Below, one piece after another: positions 16,182 through 24,918 of a stretch of 64,000 bases of DNA. The stretch is from JABDQZ01 sp963801985. GTDB lineage: Bacteria; Pseudomonadota; Gammaproteobacteria; Chromatiales; Chromatiaceae. The notes below the pieces were generated by a model. It was not told the DNA's origin and did not search any database. It was given only the letters and a program-made list of their open reading frames with translations. The position numbers and the translations under genes are program-made. The stretch lies in contig CAWDGV010000015.1 of assembly GCA_963801985.1 (NCBI GenBank), forward strand, positions 48,642 through 112,641, given 5' to 3'. Each line of letters starts with the position of its first letter. Position 1 is the stretch's first letter.

Positions 16182-17804
16182 TTATTCAGCATCAGCCGTG
16201 ATAATTTTGTGCAGACGTGTTGATAAAGTCTTGAGCGACTCGTCACCGGCATCAATCTGCCTGAGGCGATCAAGATACTGCCTGACCTTTTTCAATCCCT
16301 CTTCGCCAGGCCCATGCTTCTCCATGAGCATCAACATTGCCCGGGCGGCATTGGCATTGATAATCCTGTTGCCTTTCATCTGGCCGGCTGCCTGGTCAAA
16401 CAATTCAACCGCATCAGTCAACTCACCTTTCTGCAGCAGTCGGACGCCACGGTTGTTCATTTCAACCACTTCTTTCTTAAGATCTGAAACATAATCTTCC
16501 GGACTGTCACTCAGTCCCATTTCCTGCAATGTTGTTGTAACAGACTGCAGGAACTCCTCGTTATCATGATTATTTCGAATTGCAGCTTTCAGCAACTCCT
16601 CGGCTTTTTCCTTATCCCCCAGGTGCGAGGCGACTTTTGCCAGCTCGAGAACAAGGTCATTATCGGTATTATCGCCGCTGTCTTCATACAGTGAACCGGC
16701 CCTGGACATCGCCTTGGCCGATTTTTCTGCATCGCCCTTGTTGTGATAAACCAGCGCTTCTCCGGCTGCCATGAATATCTCGGCATTTTGACGACCATGA
16801 AAAGCTTTTTTGATTTTTCGCACAGACTCAAGCGCATCATCGTGCTTGTCCTGGCTGGTTTGCGACCGGGCCAGGTTGGAGTAGATAACCGGGTGATTAT
16901 GCACCGAGTTCCTGCCCAGCTGGGCTGCTTCTGAAAAGGCCTGTTCCGCCGTTTCAAAATCACCGGTCTGCATACTCAGGTTACCCAGTGATTGCTGACG
17001 CAATATCGCCCTGGGCGAAAGTTCCAGCGCTGACTGCAAGGTTTCCTTGGCCTTCTCCAGTTCACCCATCATTTGATAACAACGTGCCAGCCAGTCCATG
17101 GCTGCTGTCAAATCCGGATTGATGTTACTTAAGTCACGGAATACCTCGGCGGCTTCTTCGTATTGCTTGCGCGCAAACAGCACCTTGCCCACACCCAGCC
17201 TGGCCCAGGGCATTTCACGCATCGCCAGTACATGTTCATAGACCTTTGCGCTGCAATCATAATTACCTGCCTGCATGCAGATTTCGGCTTTAACACGCAA
17301 CAATTCGCTGGTGTTTTTGGGTTTTTTGGCAAGTTTTTCATCCAACAGGCTGATCGCCCGGTCCATCTGCTTGCGCTCAACCGCGACGTAAATCTCGTCA
17401 AGGTCCTGTTTTTTTGCCAGCACGCGATCAATGCGAACCTTGATCAGATCCTTGGAAAATGGCTTGGAAATATAGGCATCAGGCTCATACTCGATGGCGC
17501 CCATGACCATGGAACGGCTGCTTTCTGCCGTCACCATGATGAAAATGGTCGACATTTTGATCAATCCGCGGTGACGTGCTTCCTCGAGAACCTGCTGGCC
17601 ATCTTTGCCCGGACCGAGGTTATAGTCACACAGAATAATGTCATATTTATTATTCTGCATCGCTTCAATGGCATTGTTACCGTCATTGGCCGAATCAACA
17701 TCCATTGCCCCGAGCATGCGCATAATATTTACCAGCATCATGCGCATATCACCAAAATCATCGATGACGAGAATTTTTTTCTTTTCAAATGGTTTAGAAC
17801 TCAT
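16182..17804 (-). CDS. Response regulator with receiver and TPR array
   Basis: The 540-residue protein has an N-terminal CheY-like receiver (1-125) with acidic pocket D15-D16, phospho-acceptor D60 in ILCDYNLGPGKDG, T92 and K114, then about ten TPR-type helices (140-540). There is no DNA-binding output, so it should act by protein contacts. A well-known relative is the receiver-TPR class of adaptor regulators in Pseudomonas-type bacteria. It forms a two-gene unit with the kinase downstream. Confidence 0.85.
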   Translation of the reverse strand: MSSKPFEKKKILVIDDFGDMRMMLVNIMRMLGAMDVDSANDGNNAIEAMQNNKYDIILCDYNLGPGKDGQQVLEEARHRGLIKMSTIFIMVTAESSRSMVMGAIEYEPDAYISKPFSKDLIKVRIDRVLAKKQDLDEIYVAVERKQMDRAISLLDEKLAKKPKNTSELLRVKAEICMQAGNYDCSAKVYEHVLAMREMPWARLGVGKVLFARKQYEEAAEVFRDLSNINPDLTAAMDWLARCYQMMGELEKAKETLQSALELSPRAILRQQSLGNLSMQTGDFETAEQAFSEAAQLGRNSVHNHPVIYSNLARSQTSQDKHDDALESVRKIKKAFHGRQNAEIFMAAGEALVYHNKGDAEKSAKAMSRAGSLYEDSGDNTDNDLVLELAKVASHLGDKEKAEELLKAAIRNNHDNEEFLQSVTTTLQEMGLSDSPEDYVSDLKKEVVEMNNRGVRLLQKGELTDAVELFDQAAGQMKGNRIINANAARAMLMLMEKHGPGEEGLKKVRQYLDRLRQIDAGDESLKTLSTRLHKIITADAE

Positions 17805-17897
17805 CCAGATCTCTTTTTATTATTTTTTCCTGCTATGCAGGCAATTTATCGGCATGCCCCACATAAACTTGAAGTAAAAAAGCGATTTGAGCTGTGC

Positions 17898-18335
17898 TCA
17901 GATTTCCAGCCAGAAGGTTGCCGGCCCCTCGTTGACCAGGGCAACCTGCATATCTGCGCCAAACAGTCCGGAAGAAACTGACTTGTATTGCGACTGGGCC
18001 TGCTGCAAAAGGTAGTCAAACAGCCTTTTCCCATCATCAGGCGATGCTGCCGTGGAAAAACCGGGCCGAAGTCCCTTGACGGTATCAGCCGCCAATGTGA
18101 ACTGGGGTACCAGCAGTAATCCTCCCTGAATATCCAGCAGACTCAGATTCATGCGCTGCTGCTCATCCTCAAAAATTCTGTAGTTGAGTATTTTTTTTAG
18201 CAGCCTGTCTGCCTTGTCCTCATCATCCTGCTTCTGCACACCGATCAGAGCCAGGATTCCTGTCGAAATCTGGCCGATATTTTTATGCTTGACCGTCACG
18301 CTGGCCGAGGAAACTCGTTGAATTAACGCAATCAT
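17898..18335 (-). CDS. dtd: D-aminoacyl-tRNA deacylase
   Basis: The 145-residue homodimeric enzyme removes D-amino acids mischarged on tRNA. The N-terminal IALIQRVSSASV, the active-site VPQFTLAAD and the cross-subunit loop VNEGPATFWLE are all visible; the usual Gly-Pro-Val-Thr is Gly-Pro-Ala-Thr here, a conservative change. I start at the ATG at 18335 (MIALIQRV) rather than the upstream ATG at 18353. It is transcribed on the minus strand away from the candidate sRNA. Confidence 0.93.
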   Translation of the reverse strand: MIALIQRVSSASVTVKHKNIGQISTGILALIGVQKQDDEDKADRLLKKILNYRIFEDEQQRMNLSLLDIQGGLLLVPQFTLAADTVKGLRPGFSTAASPDDGKRLFDYLLQQAQSQYKSVSSGLFGADMQVALVNEGPATFWLEI

Positions 18336-18372
18336 AAAAATAATTATGGACACAACCCTTTAAATCACAAAG

Positions 18373-18405
18373 AAAAAAAAGCCCCGGGCAAAAAAACCCG
18401 GGGCT
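18373..18405 (-). terminator. Strong intrinsic terminator, minus strand
   Basis: The 9-bp stem AGCCCCGGG/CCCGGGGCT (18380-18388 with 18397-18405) is followed on the minus strand by a run of eight T residues. It would stop the sRNA candidate or transcripts of the GFA gene before dtd. Confidence 0.8.
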
Positions 18406-18479
18406 AATAATGGAAGGATCTGAAAAAGATACATACCCTCAGAAGATATGTACCTTGTGCCAAACTAACAAACCGGGGC
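18373..18479 (-). ncRNA. Candidate small RNA with own promoter and terminator
   Basis: This is a possible transcript of about 105 nt with no reading frame. It starts about 7 bases after a promoter-like sequence, contains a 9-bp stem with a short loop (GGTACATAT at 18446-18454 against GTATGTATC at 18429-18437, allowing G-U pairs), and ends in a strong intrinsic terminator. I do not recognise a known RNA family; it is too short for 6S RNA and lacks repeated GGA loops. It could instead be a structured 3' end of the GFA-gene transcript. Confidence 0.4.
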
Positions 18480-18485
18480 TTGCCG

Positions 18486-18514
18486 ATTAAATGATAAATG
18501 TTAATTTGAGCCAA
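18486..18514 (-). promoter_or_regulatory. Sigma70-like promoter for the candidate sRNA
   Basis: On the minus strand, TTGGCT (18514-18509), a 17-base spacer and TTTAAT (18491-18486) resemble -35 and -10 elements. It lies just beyond the stop of the GFA-family gene and points toward the terminator at 18380. Confidence 0.4.
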
Positions 18515-18524
18515 ATTTTTAATT

Positions 18525-18884
18525 TCAAAGCAAGTGCTTGCCATCAAAAATATCTGACTCGAGCTGAAAAGTGTCTACACCTTCCACACAACCAAGATTC
18601 ACACGGTAATGTCCAGGCACCCTGGCAGTTTCATGAAAGGTATAAATACCACATTGCTTGCAGAAATAATGCCTGGCCGTTCTGGCACCAAACTGGTATA
18701 GACCCAGCATTCCGTCTTTGGCATCAATAGTAAGTTGGTCGGCAGCAATGACATCAGCTGACATCATTGCACCCTTGCGTGAACAGATAGAGCAGTTACA
18801 GCGCAACCCCCGGGTGACTGGCTCCGCTTCGTAGGAAAAACGTACCGAACCACAATGACAACTACCAGTAAACTGCTCTGTCAT
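18525..18884 (-). CDS. GFA-family (glutathione-dependent formaldehyde-activating/CENP-V-like) protein
   Basis: The 119-residue zinc protein has the family's cysteine ladder: CHCGSV (C9, C11), CNCSIC (C29, C31, C34) and FCKQCGIYTFH near 95. These coordinate two zinc ions. The name-giving formaldehyde-glutathione reaction is proven only for Gfa; most short homologues have unknown substrates. It stands alone on the minus strand with an ordinary start and length. Confidence 0.85.
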   Translation of the reverse strand: MTEQFTGSCHCGSVRFSYEAEPVTRGLRCNCSICSRKGAMMSADVIAADQLTIDAKDGMLGLYQFGARTARHYFCKQCGIYTFHETARVPGHYRVNLGCVEGVDTFQLESDIFDGKHLL

Positions 18885-18946
18885 ATTATTCTCCGTGACT
18901 TTCAGGATAGATGAAACTCATCTTAGACCAAGTCAATGACAATTGA

Positions 18947-19204
18947 CTAAAAACGGATTTTTCGTTTGGGTTTCAGCAGGCGGAATAATGACCGCAGATT
19001 AAAGTGCTTTTGTTTGAGCACCGGCCGGATAGCCAGGTTGCCGGATTTACAGCTCGGACAATTCATTTGCTCACTGACTTGATGGACGGTCCATTCGTGA
19101 TATTTTTTGCGGTCGACAGGACTTGTCCTGGCACACGCATAGCAATGAGCAATTAAATTGATCTGTATCGGCAAACGTGACAATAAGGTGTTTTTAGTAA
19201 TCAT
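18947..19204 (-). CDS. Small zinc-ribbon-like hypothetical protein
   Basis: I place the start at ATG 19204, giving 85 residues. Two CxxC pairs (CYAC at about 22-25 and CPSC at about 51-54) suggest one zinc ribbon, and the C-terminus is very basic (KPKRKIRF). I do not recognise the family. A longer frame back to 19258 exists but has no better ribosome-binding site. The 215-bp gap upstream (19259-19473) shows nothing I can name. Confidence 0.5.
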   Translation of the reverse strand: MITKNTLLSRLPIQINLIAHCYACARTSPVDRKKYHEWTVHQVSEQMNCPSCKSGNLAIRPVLKQKHFNLRSLFRLLKPKRKIRF

Positions 19205-19473
19205 TGCTCTATCTTGAAAACATTTAATACAGTCGAGCAATTGCCATGCCACGAACAAGACAAAACCTTAACTATCAGCAGCTTGCCAGCGAACAGCAAG
19301 CAAACAAACAAGTTAGAGCAAGAGTCATTGAAATAAAATGTTAAATAAACTGACACATGCCGGACAGTGTCTTTTATTCAAGATGCAGAGGGTTAATTTC
19401 CGGGCAATATTGGAATAAACAGGCTTTTAGCTTACAAGACGGACAAAGGACAACCGGTGAAATAAGCAGTTTT

Positions 19474-19743
19474 TCATTCATCCTCATCGAATACATAGGT
19501 TACCGCGATGCCACCTGATTCGATCCTGACCACCCTTGCCTGGATAATCGGTGCATCCTCAATATCCAGGGTCTGCACGCTGATAATGTCATCAATTTTT
19601 ATGTCAAAGGGTTCATCCCAGATCAGAAACAGGCCACTGTGTGACATATCCCGGGTTACAACCTCGTAAACCCCCACCTCGGGATGGGTCATTTTAATCT
19701 GTGCGCGAAATGTTGTACGAACCGCACCACGGTTTTCAGACAT
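19474..19743 (-). CDS. PilZ-domain protein (likely c-di-GMP binding)
   Basis: The 89 residues form a single PilZ domain: an RxxxR-type motif at residues 9-13 and DMSHSGLFLIW (the D/N-x-S-x-x-G motif) about 30 residues in. Together these bind cyclic di-GMP in known PilZ proteins. No fused output domain is present, so it probably acts by protein contact. It lies about 70 bases from the spermidine-synthase-like gene on the same strand. Confidence 0.85.
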   Translation of the reverse strand: MSENRGAVRTTFRAQIKMTHPEVGVYEVVTRDMSHSGLFLIWDEPFDIKIDDIISVQTLDIEDAPIIQARVVRIESGGIAVTYVFDEDE

Positions 19744-19814
19744 TTTTCGATATTCCTCTATCCGGATTATTTTTCTTTTTCCTGTTGCCAGAATGCCGAT
19801 TCAAACCACAAGAA

Positions 19815-22256
19815 TCAAGTCCCGTGCACAGAATCAGCCGATTGCACGGCAGGAAATGTTTTCAGTGTTGTTAGGTAGAGAGCCATCGCAATAACTATAA
19901 CCATGTTGAACCCGAAATTGATTGCCAGCAGCGTTGCCAGGGATGCACTGATGACCGAGGCACAACCATTAATGCCCCAGGCCCACGGCACATAACTTTG
20001 TGCATGCTTTGCAAGATTCGCCAGCGCCACCGGAAAAGGCAAGCCCATGGCAAAAGCCAGTGGTGATATCAGTAAAACTGTGATTAGAATTCGAAGCCCC
20101 AGGCTCATGTCCGCCAGGACAGGAAAGAGCAAGCCGAGCAAAACAAGATACAGCAGGCTGACTGCAACGATTGTAAACACACTGAACAGCAACACCGTCC
20201 TCTGCCCAAAGCGGTCTACCAGTGCATTGCTAACCTGGCTACCGATTCCGGCGAACACAAGAAAAGCTGCAAGGGTGGTGGCAATCGAATAAATCGGATG
20301 GTGCAACAGCTGAATAAATTTTTGTATAAAGGCAATTTCAATCATTAAGAATGCGAGTCCAATTCCCAGGAAAAAATAAACCACGTCCCGACGGCGAATG
20401 CGGGTGGTATTGGCTTTTTTCCGATAGAAAAACAACAGGGGCAGCAGAATCAGCAAAACACTCATCAATATCGCAATCAACATGGTGGCGACAAGAATCA
20501 GGTAGCCCGACTCAATCAGTGGCATCCCACCCTGATGCCGTAATTGTAATATCTCCTGAAAAGTTGCCCATTTAAAGAAGTGATGGAAATAAGGTTGATC
20601 ATCAGTCGCCGGGGTTAAATCGAATTTATATTGCCGGACAAAATCCGTCTTTTCCGCTGAAAGCAGTTGTTTTGCCGCATTATAAAAATAGGGTGAATCC
20701 AGCTTGTTAAAGCGATTGGCTTCCTGTTCAGAAATACCTGGAAACCATGCAAGGTCAAATGAACGTTGCTGGCAGAATTTTCTGGCAGCTTCGATTTCCT
20801 GCTGTGTAAAGCGACCGTTTTTTATTAACAGGGTACTGGTCTGCCAGCCCCGGATTAACATGATTTGCTGAGCCGCATCCTCGACGCCTGTACGCTGCAA
20901 CATGACAATAGCAGTGTTAAGCAGTTTCAGTGCATCCCGGGGAGGCAGTTTCACCCAGCGCGTCAATGCCAGGTAGCCATCCGGGTTCAAGTGCTGCATA
21001 TACAGATGCAACGCCTCAACCGTGTAAAGATAACTTTCATGCAACGCATGCAGGCCTGAAGAGGAAGAGTTGAAAGCATCCATTAATGCGATCTGAATCA
21101 ACCCAAACTGCTTATCTGTTGCCGCCAGGTAATCGCGTACTTCTCTGCTATGCGCATTAACACCCCGGCGGGAATACAGCTGCCCGCTGTATTGCCCGAA
21201 AGTATCATTTACCAGCTCAATAACTTGTGGATTCATTTCCAGCACATCAATCGCAGGTACTTCGTGATAGAGCGATTGCAGGATATCGCTGCCACCTCCA
21301 CCACCTACAAGCAACACTGACTGTAATTTTTGAAGATGAAATGGCAACGCTGATGGCAGGTAGTCAAGAAAAGCCAGCTGCTGAATATCATCCTGGAATT
21401 GATTAATAACAGTCATCCCATCGCCATCAGTAAACAGTGCTTTTTGCGCTGGTGGTTCATTGCGGGCATTCAGACTCAGGCCGGGGGCATAACGAAAAGG
21501 TACCGTATTATTTTCAACGACACTTAATAATCCCAAGGGACTCGAACGCTGTTCGACAACCCTGGCACCGGTTATTTGCATGACTTGTTGCTGGCTTTTA
21601 TAAGGGGATGTTTTTAACTGGATAGACTCCCCTCCAAGCAAAAAACCTGACAGCGCGACTGCAATCACAGCTATCGCCATCAGCCGGTTTTTTTTCGTTA
21701 ATGAAAAACTTGCAGCTAATGCTGCGATTAGCGAAACGATACCGATGACTACCAGAGCCTGTTGAGGAAATAACCAGAACAACAGTAGAATCACGCCCAC
21801 GCTACCCATTCCGGCTCCAACCAGGTCAGCTGCATAAATCCGGGCTGTGTCTTTTTGAAAATGCATGAATGCGATACAAATTGCCGTTGCTGCAAAAAAA
21901 AATGGCACTGCAAGCAACAGGAACAAACCGCATAGAAACCACACTTGGCGAATGTCCCAGAGAATTTCCTCCGCATTAAAAGGTATCTGTTGAGCGATCA
22001 GAAAAGCTCCTACAGAAGTCATAGCGAACAAAATTATGGCCGTGATAAAAACCGGCACAAAATGACGCTGCAGGGTTTGCTGAAAAATACTGACAATCGC
22101 ACCACTGATGCCATAACCCAACAGGGCAAGCCCGATAACCATGTAAGCGAAGTGGTGCCACTGAATAATCGAGAACAGCCGCATCAGCAGTACTTCGTAA
22201 GACAAAGCAGCAGCTGAAAGCAGAAAAACAGCGACTAAAACCGGTCGAATCGTCAC
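19815..22256 (-). CDS. Membrane-integrated spermidine-synthase-like protein
   Basis: The 813-residue protein has about six N-terminal membrane helices (1-200), a central soluble Rossmann domain resembling spermidine synthase (VLLVGGGGGSDILQSLYHEV and VLEMNPQVIEL near 300-340), then about seven more C-terminal helices (590-800). Such fusions are described as fused MFS/spermidine synthases of unknown substrate. The conserved Asp of true spermidine synthases is not clearly seen, so polyamine chemistry is unproven. The start lies 2 bases after the pcm stop, so the genes are cotranscribed. Confidence 0.8.
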   Translation of the reverse strand: MTIRPVLVAVFLLSAAALSYEVLLMRLFSIIQWHHFAYMVIGLALLGYGISGAIVSIFQQTLQRHFVPVFITAIILFAMTSVGAFLIAQQIPFNAEEILWDIRQVWFLCGLFLLLAVPFFFAATAICIAFMHFQKDTARIYAADLVGAGMGSVGVILLLFWLFPQQALVVIGIVSLIAALAASFSLTKKNRLMAIAVIAVALSGFLLGGESIQLKTSPYKSQQQVMQITGARVVEQRSSPLGLLSVVENNTVPFRYAPGLSLNARNEPPAQKALFTDGDGMTVINQFQDDIQQLAFLDYLPSALPFHLQKLQSVLLVGGGGGSDILQSLYHEVPAIDVLEMNPQVIELVNDTFGQYSGQLYSRRGVNAHSREVRDYLAATDKQFGLIQIALMDAFNSSSSGLHALHESYLYTVEALHLYMQHLNPDGYLALTRWVKLPPRDALKLLNTAIVMLQRTGVEDAAQQIMLIRGWQTSTLLIKNGRFTQQEIEAARKFCQQRSFDLAWFPGISEQEANRFNKLDSPYFYNAAKQLLSAEKTDFVRQYKFDLTPATDDQPYFHHFFKWATFQEILQLRHQGGMPLIESGYLILVATMLIAILMSVLLILLPLLFFYRKKANTTRIRRRDVVYFFLGIGLAFLMIEIAFIQKFIQLLHHPIYSIATTLAAFLVFAGIGSQVSNALVDRFGQRTVLLFSVFTIVAVSLLYLVLLGLLFPVLADMSLGLRILITVLLISPLAFAMGLPFPVALANLAKHAQSYVPWAWGINGCASVISASLATLLAINFGFNMVIVIAMALYLTTLKTFPAVQSADSVHGT

Positions 22257-22258
22257 GC

Positions 22259-23020
22259 TCAGTGCTGACCAGTCAGCGGCACAAATACGACCGGGATAAC
22301 CTGACGCGTAGAAACTGTATCATCTTCAGCTTTTTCCACGAACAACAGCTGTTGCGTCATAAAACGACCGCCAACAGGAATGACCATGCGGCCACCCGCT
22401 TTCAACTGTTGTATCAAGGGAGGCGGCACATGGCTGCCGGCAGCGGTGACCACGATTGCATCAAACGGGCCAGCCTCATCCCAGCCATAATAGCCATCGC
22501 CGATGCGCGTCTCGACATTGTCATAGTGCAAGCGTTTTAAACGCTCGGCAGCCTGCTCACCCAGGGGTTTAACAATCTCAATAGTGTAAACTTTATCAAC
22601 CAGCTCAGACAGGACCGCCGCCTGGTAAGCTGACCCCGTACCAATCTCCAGAACCTTAAAATCAGGACGGGTTTCAATCAGGTCTGTCATTAGCGCGACA
22701 ATATAGGGTTCGGAAATTGTCTGGCCATGACCGATCGGCAAGGGCCGGTTTTCGTAGGCTTTCTCGCTGAGATCCTCAGGCACAAATTCATGCCGGGGAA
22801 CTTTTCCCATGGCATCCATCACACGTGAATCAAATTCAGATTTATCAAGGTAATGGCGGGTCTGGACAACCGTCTTTTCGATAGCCTTTATCATCGACTG
22901 TCGCTCTGAGGCATACGCATCAGCCTGCGCAGTACTATTGAGTAACGCCCATAAGACAAGGCTTATTGCTGGCAGGTAAGAAAAAACAGATTTCATCTTG
23001 AACAACCTGACTATATACAT
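22259..23020 (-). CDS. pcm: Protein-L-isoaspartate O-methyltransferase, exported form
   Basis: The 253-residue SAM-dependent repair enzyme starts methyl-esterification of isoaspartyl residues. Motif I is VLEIGTGSAYQAAVLSELV; PLPIGHGQTISEPYIVALM and GRMVIPVGG are family hallmarks. Unlike cytosolic Pcm (about 210-220 residues), it has a hydrophobic N-terminus ending STAQADA, a probable Sec signal, so it would act in the periplasm. Two starts are possible: ATG 23020, with AAGGAG only 2 bases away, or ATG 22996 (MKSVFSYL). The 306-bp gap upstream holds only the FNR-like site below. Confidence 0.88.
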   Translation of the reverse strand: MYIVRLFKMKSVFSYLPAISLVLWALLNSTAQADAYASERQSMIKAIEKTVVQTRHYLDKSEFDSRVMDAMGKVPRHEFVPEDLSEKAYENRPLPIGHGQTISEPYIVALMTDLIETRPDFKVLEIGTGSAYQAAVLSELVDKVYTIEIVKPLGEQAAERLKRLHYDNVETRIGDGYYGWDEAGPFDAIVVTAAGSHVPPPLIQQLKAGGRMVIPVGGRFMTQQLLFVEKAEDDTVSTRQVIPVVFVPLTGQH

Positions 23021-23073
23021 ATCTCCTTGTACAGAATGTAGAGGTTTTATGAAAGGTATTCGAGCAATATCTA

Positions 23074-23087
23074 TTGAGCAAGATCAA
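23074..23087. promoter_or_regulatory. Candidate FNR/DNR-type operator upstream of pcm
   Basis: TTGAG-CAAG-ATCAA matches TTGAT-N4-ATCAA at nine of ten positions and shares the CAAGATCAA core with the site upstream of moaA. It lies 54-67 bases upstream of the outer pcm start and about 240 bases upstream of the divergent aldo/keto reductase gene. Confidence 0.3.
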
Positions 23088-23326
23088 GTTTTATAATTTC
23101 TCATGACTGAAGCACACCTTAAAAAACAGATAAATAGCGGGAAAATCATGAAATCCCCCCTTTACGACATATAAAGTTTTAACCAAATCAGCCGATATTC
23201 CTGTGAGATATCAAGGAAGTTTGTATAAAAAGATAAAAAAAACATCTGCTGAATATTATTATCGACTGGATTGAATACTCAGCCTCAATTTTTGATCATG
23301 TTATTTCTGCACTGCTGGAGACGGGA

Positions 23327-24238
23327 ATGAAAAGACGTCAATTTCTTATGGTAGCTGGAACAGGGGTTGCTTCGCTTGCAATGGGCCTGCCCCAGGCAAA
23401 AAACAGCGGCGCAATTTTGCTGAAAGCCATTCCCTCCAGCGGTGAAAAAATACCTGCTATTGGTATGGGCACCTCCGTTACTTTCAATATTGGGCATGAC
23501 CAGCAGGCACTTGCGCAAAGAACAGAAGTTTTGCGTACCTTTTTCCAAATGGGGGGCGGAATGATTGATTCGTCACCGATGTATGGCTCATCCGAAGCAG
23601 TCATTGGCCACGGGCTACGTCAATTAGGCCCCCATCCCGATCTGTTCTCGGCTACCAAGGTCTGGACCACCTCGGGTGAAGACGGACCGGCTGAAATTGA
23701 AACCTCCCGCAATCTCTGGGACGTCGAACGTTTTGACCTGCTGCAGGTACATAACCTGCTGTCCTGGGAGGCACATCTTGAAACCCTGTTCGCCATGAAA
23801 GAGCAAGGCCAGTTGCGCTATGTTGGCATTAGCACTTCTCACGGCCGACGCCATGCAGAACTGGAAAAAGTCATGCGTGCCTGGCCGATTGATTTCGTAC
23901 AGGCGACTTACAATATTCTTGATCGTGAGGTTGAAGATCATATTCTACCATTAGCCGCTGAACGCAAGATTGCTTTTATTGCCAATCGACCTTTCCGCCG
24001 TGGCGAACTGATAGAAAAAATGCAGGATCAGCCTTTGCCAACCTGGGCAAACGATTTTGATTGTTCTAACTGGCCGGCATTTTTACTGAAATTTATCATT
24101 TCACACCCCGCTGTAACCTGCGCGATACCGGCCACCAGTCGTGTTGATCATATGGCAGAAAACATGGCGGCAATGCTGGGACGATTGCCTGATTTAGAAA
24201 CTCGCCAGCGCATGACAGATTACGTAACCAGCCTGTAA
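23327..24238 (+). CDS. Tat-exported aldo/keto reductase
   Basis: The 303-residue protein has a twin-arginine-like signal (MKRRQFLMVAGTGVASLAMG) and an aldo/keto reductase barrel. The catalytic tetrad is visible: Asp and Tyr in MIDSSPMYGSSE, Lys in FSATKVWT and His in LLQVHNLL. Such exported reductases presumably fold with NADPH in the cytoplasm before Tat transport. Its natural substrate is unknown. The stop overlaps the next gene's ATG by one base (TAATG). Confidence 0.85.
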   Translation: MKRRQFLMVAGTGVASLAMGLPQAKNSGAILLKAIPSSGEKIPAIGMGTSVTFNIGHDQQALAQRTEVLRTFFQMGGGMIDSSPMYGSSEAVIGHGLRQLGPHPDLFSATKVWTTSGEDGPAEIETSRNLWDVERFDLLQVHNLLSWEAHLETLFAMKEQGQLRYVGISTSHGRRHAELEKVMRAWPIDFVQATYNILDREVEDHILPLAAERKIAFIANRPFRRGELIEKMQDQPLPTWANDFDCSNWPAFLLKFIISHPAVTCAIPATSRVDHMAENMAAMLGRLPDLETRQRMTDYVTSL

Positions 24239-24918
24239 TGGAAACCTGGTTGAGCTACTCACTCCCTGACCTGGTACTGTTCTCAACAGATACCTTTTTC
24301 AGACTGTTTGAACTCAACAATACCGCATTGTGGCCATTGCAGATTTTTATGTTGATAGTGGCCGTGATGTTACTTATGTTGGCCCGGCGAACAGACAGGA
24401 AATCCGGCAATATCCTTGCAATTACCCTCGCGCTGCTGTGGTGCCTGGTTGGCTGGCAATTTTTCCACAAGCTGTATGCGCCGATTTACCTGCCTGCCGA
24501 CTGGTTTGCCTTGTTATTCGGCCTTGAAGCCCTGTTGTTTTTAATGCTTGGGTTAAGGCTAAGCCAGCGCAAATTGTTTTACAACAGAATGCCGCACTCG
24601 CCTTACCCCGGGGCCATGTTACTTTTCTATGCAGTAATCGTTCATCCTCTTGTTGGACTGATGTTTGAGCGTAACTGGCAGGCGTTGGAAGTATTTGGAA
24701 TTGCACCTGATCCGACTGCTTTAGGCACTTTGGGCATCCTCCTGATGATGCCAGGCGTGAAGCCAAAAATCCTGGCTATCATTCCATTTATCTGGTGCCT
24801 GATCAGTGGTTTGACTTACCTGGCCATGGACATGCCACTTGGTCTATTAACGCCGGCCGTCGCCGTGCTTGCCAGCATTGCATCCATAAAGAAACATTCA
24901 TCGACGAATTTTTCTTAA
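24238..24918 (+). CDS. Multi-pass membrane protein (DUF6064-like)
   Basis: The 226-residue product has about six to seven hydrophobic helices and the motif NTALWPLQIFML near 27-38 seen in DUF6064 membrane proteins; function unknown. It is translationally coupled to the exported aldo/keto reductase, suggesting a shared envelope role. Its 3' end overlaps the convergent lipoprotein-sorting-like gene by 21 bases. Confidence 0.6.
   Translation: METWLSYSLPDLVLFSTDTFFRLFELNNTALWPLQIFMLIVAVMLLMLARRTDRKSGNILAITLALLWCLVGWQFFHKLYAPIYLPADWFALLFGLEALLFLMLGLRLSQRKLFYNRMPHSPYPGAMLLFYAVIVHPLVGLMFERNWQALEVFGIAPDPTALGTLGILLMMPGVKPKILAIIPFIWCLISGLTYLAMDMPLGLLTPAVAVLASIASIKKHSSTNFS

Noticed and set aside
17163..17981. 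272-codon plus-strand frame opposite the receiver-TPR gene
   Set aside because: Antisense shadow that also crosses into dtd; no family features.
18373..18479. 6S RNA or another Csr-type sRNA
   Set aside because: Too short for 6S and lacks its open bulge architecture; no repeated AGGA loops.
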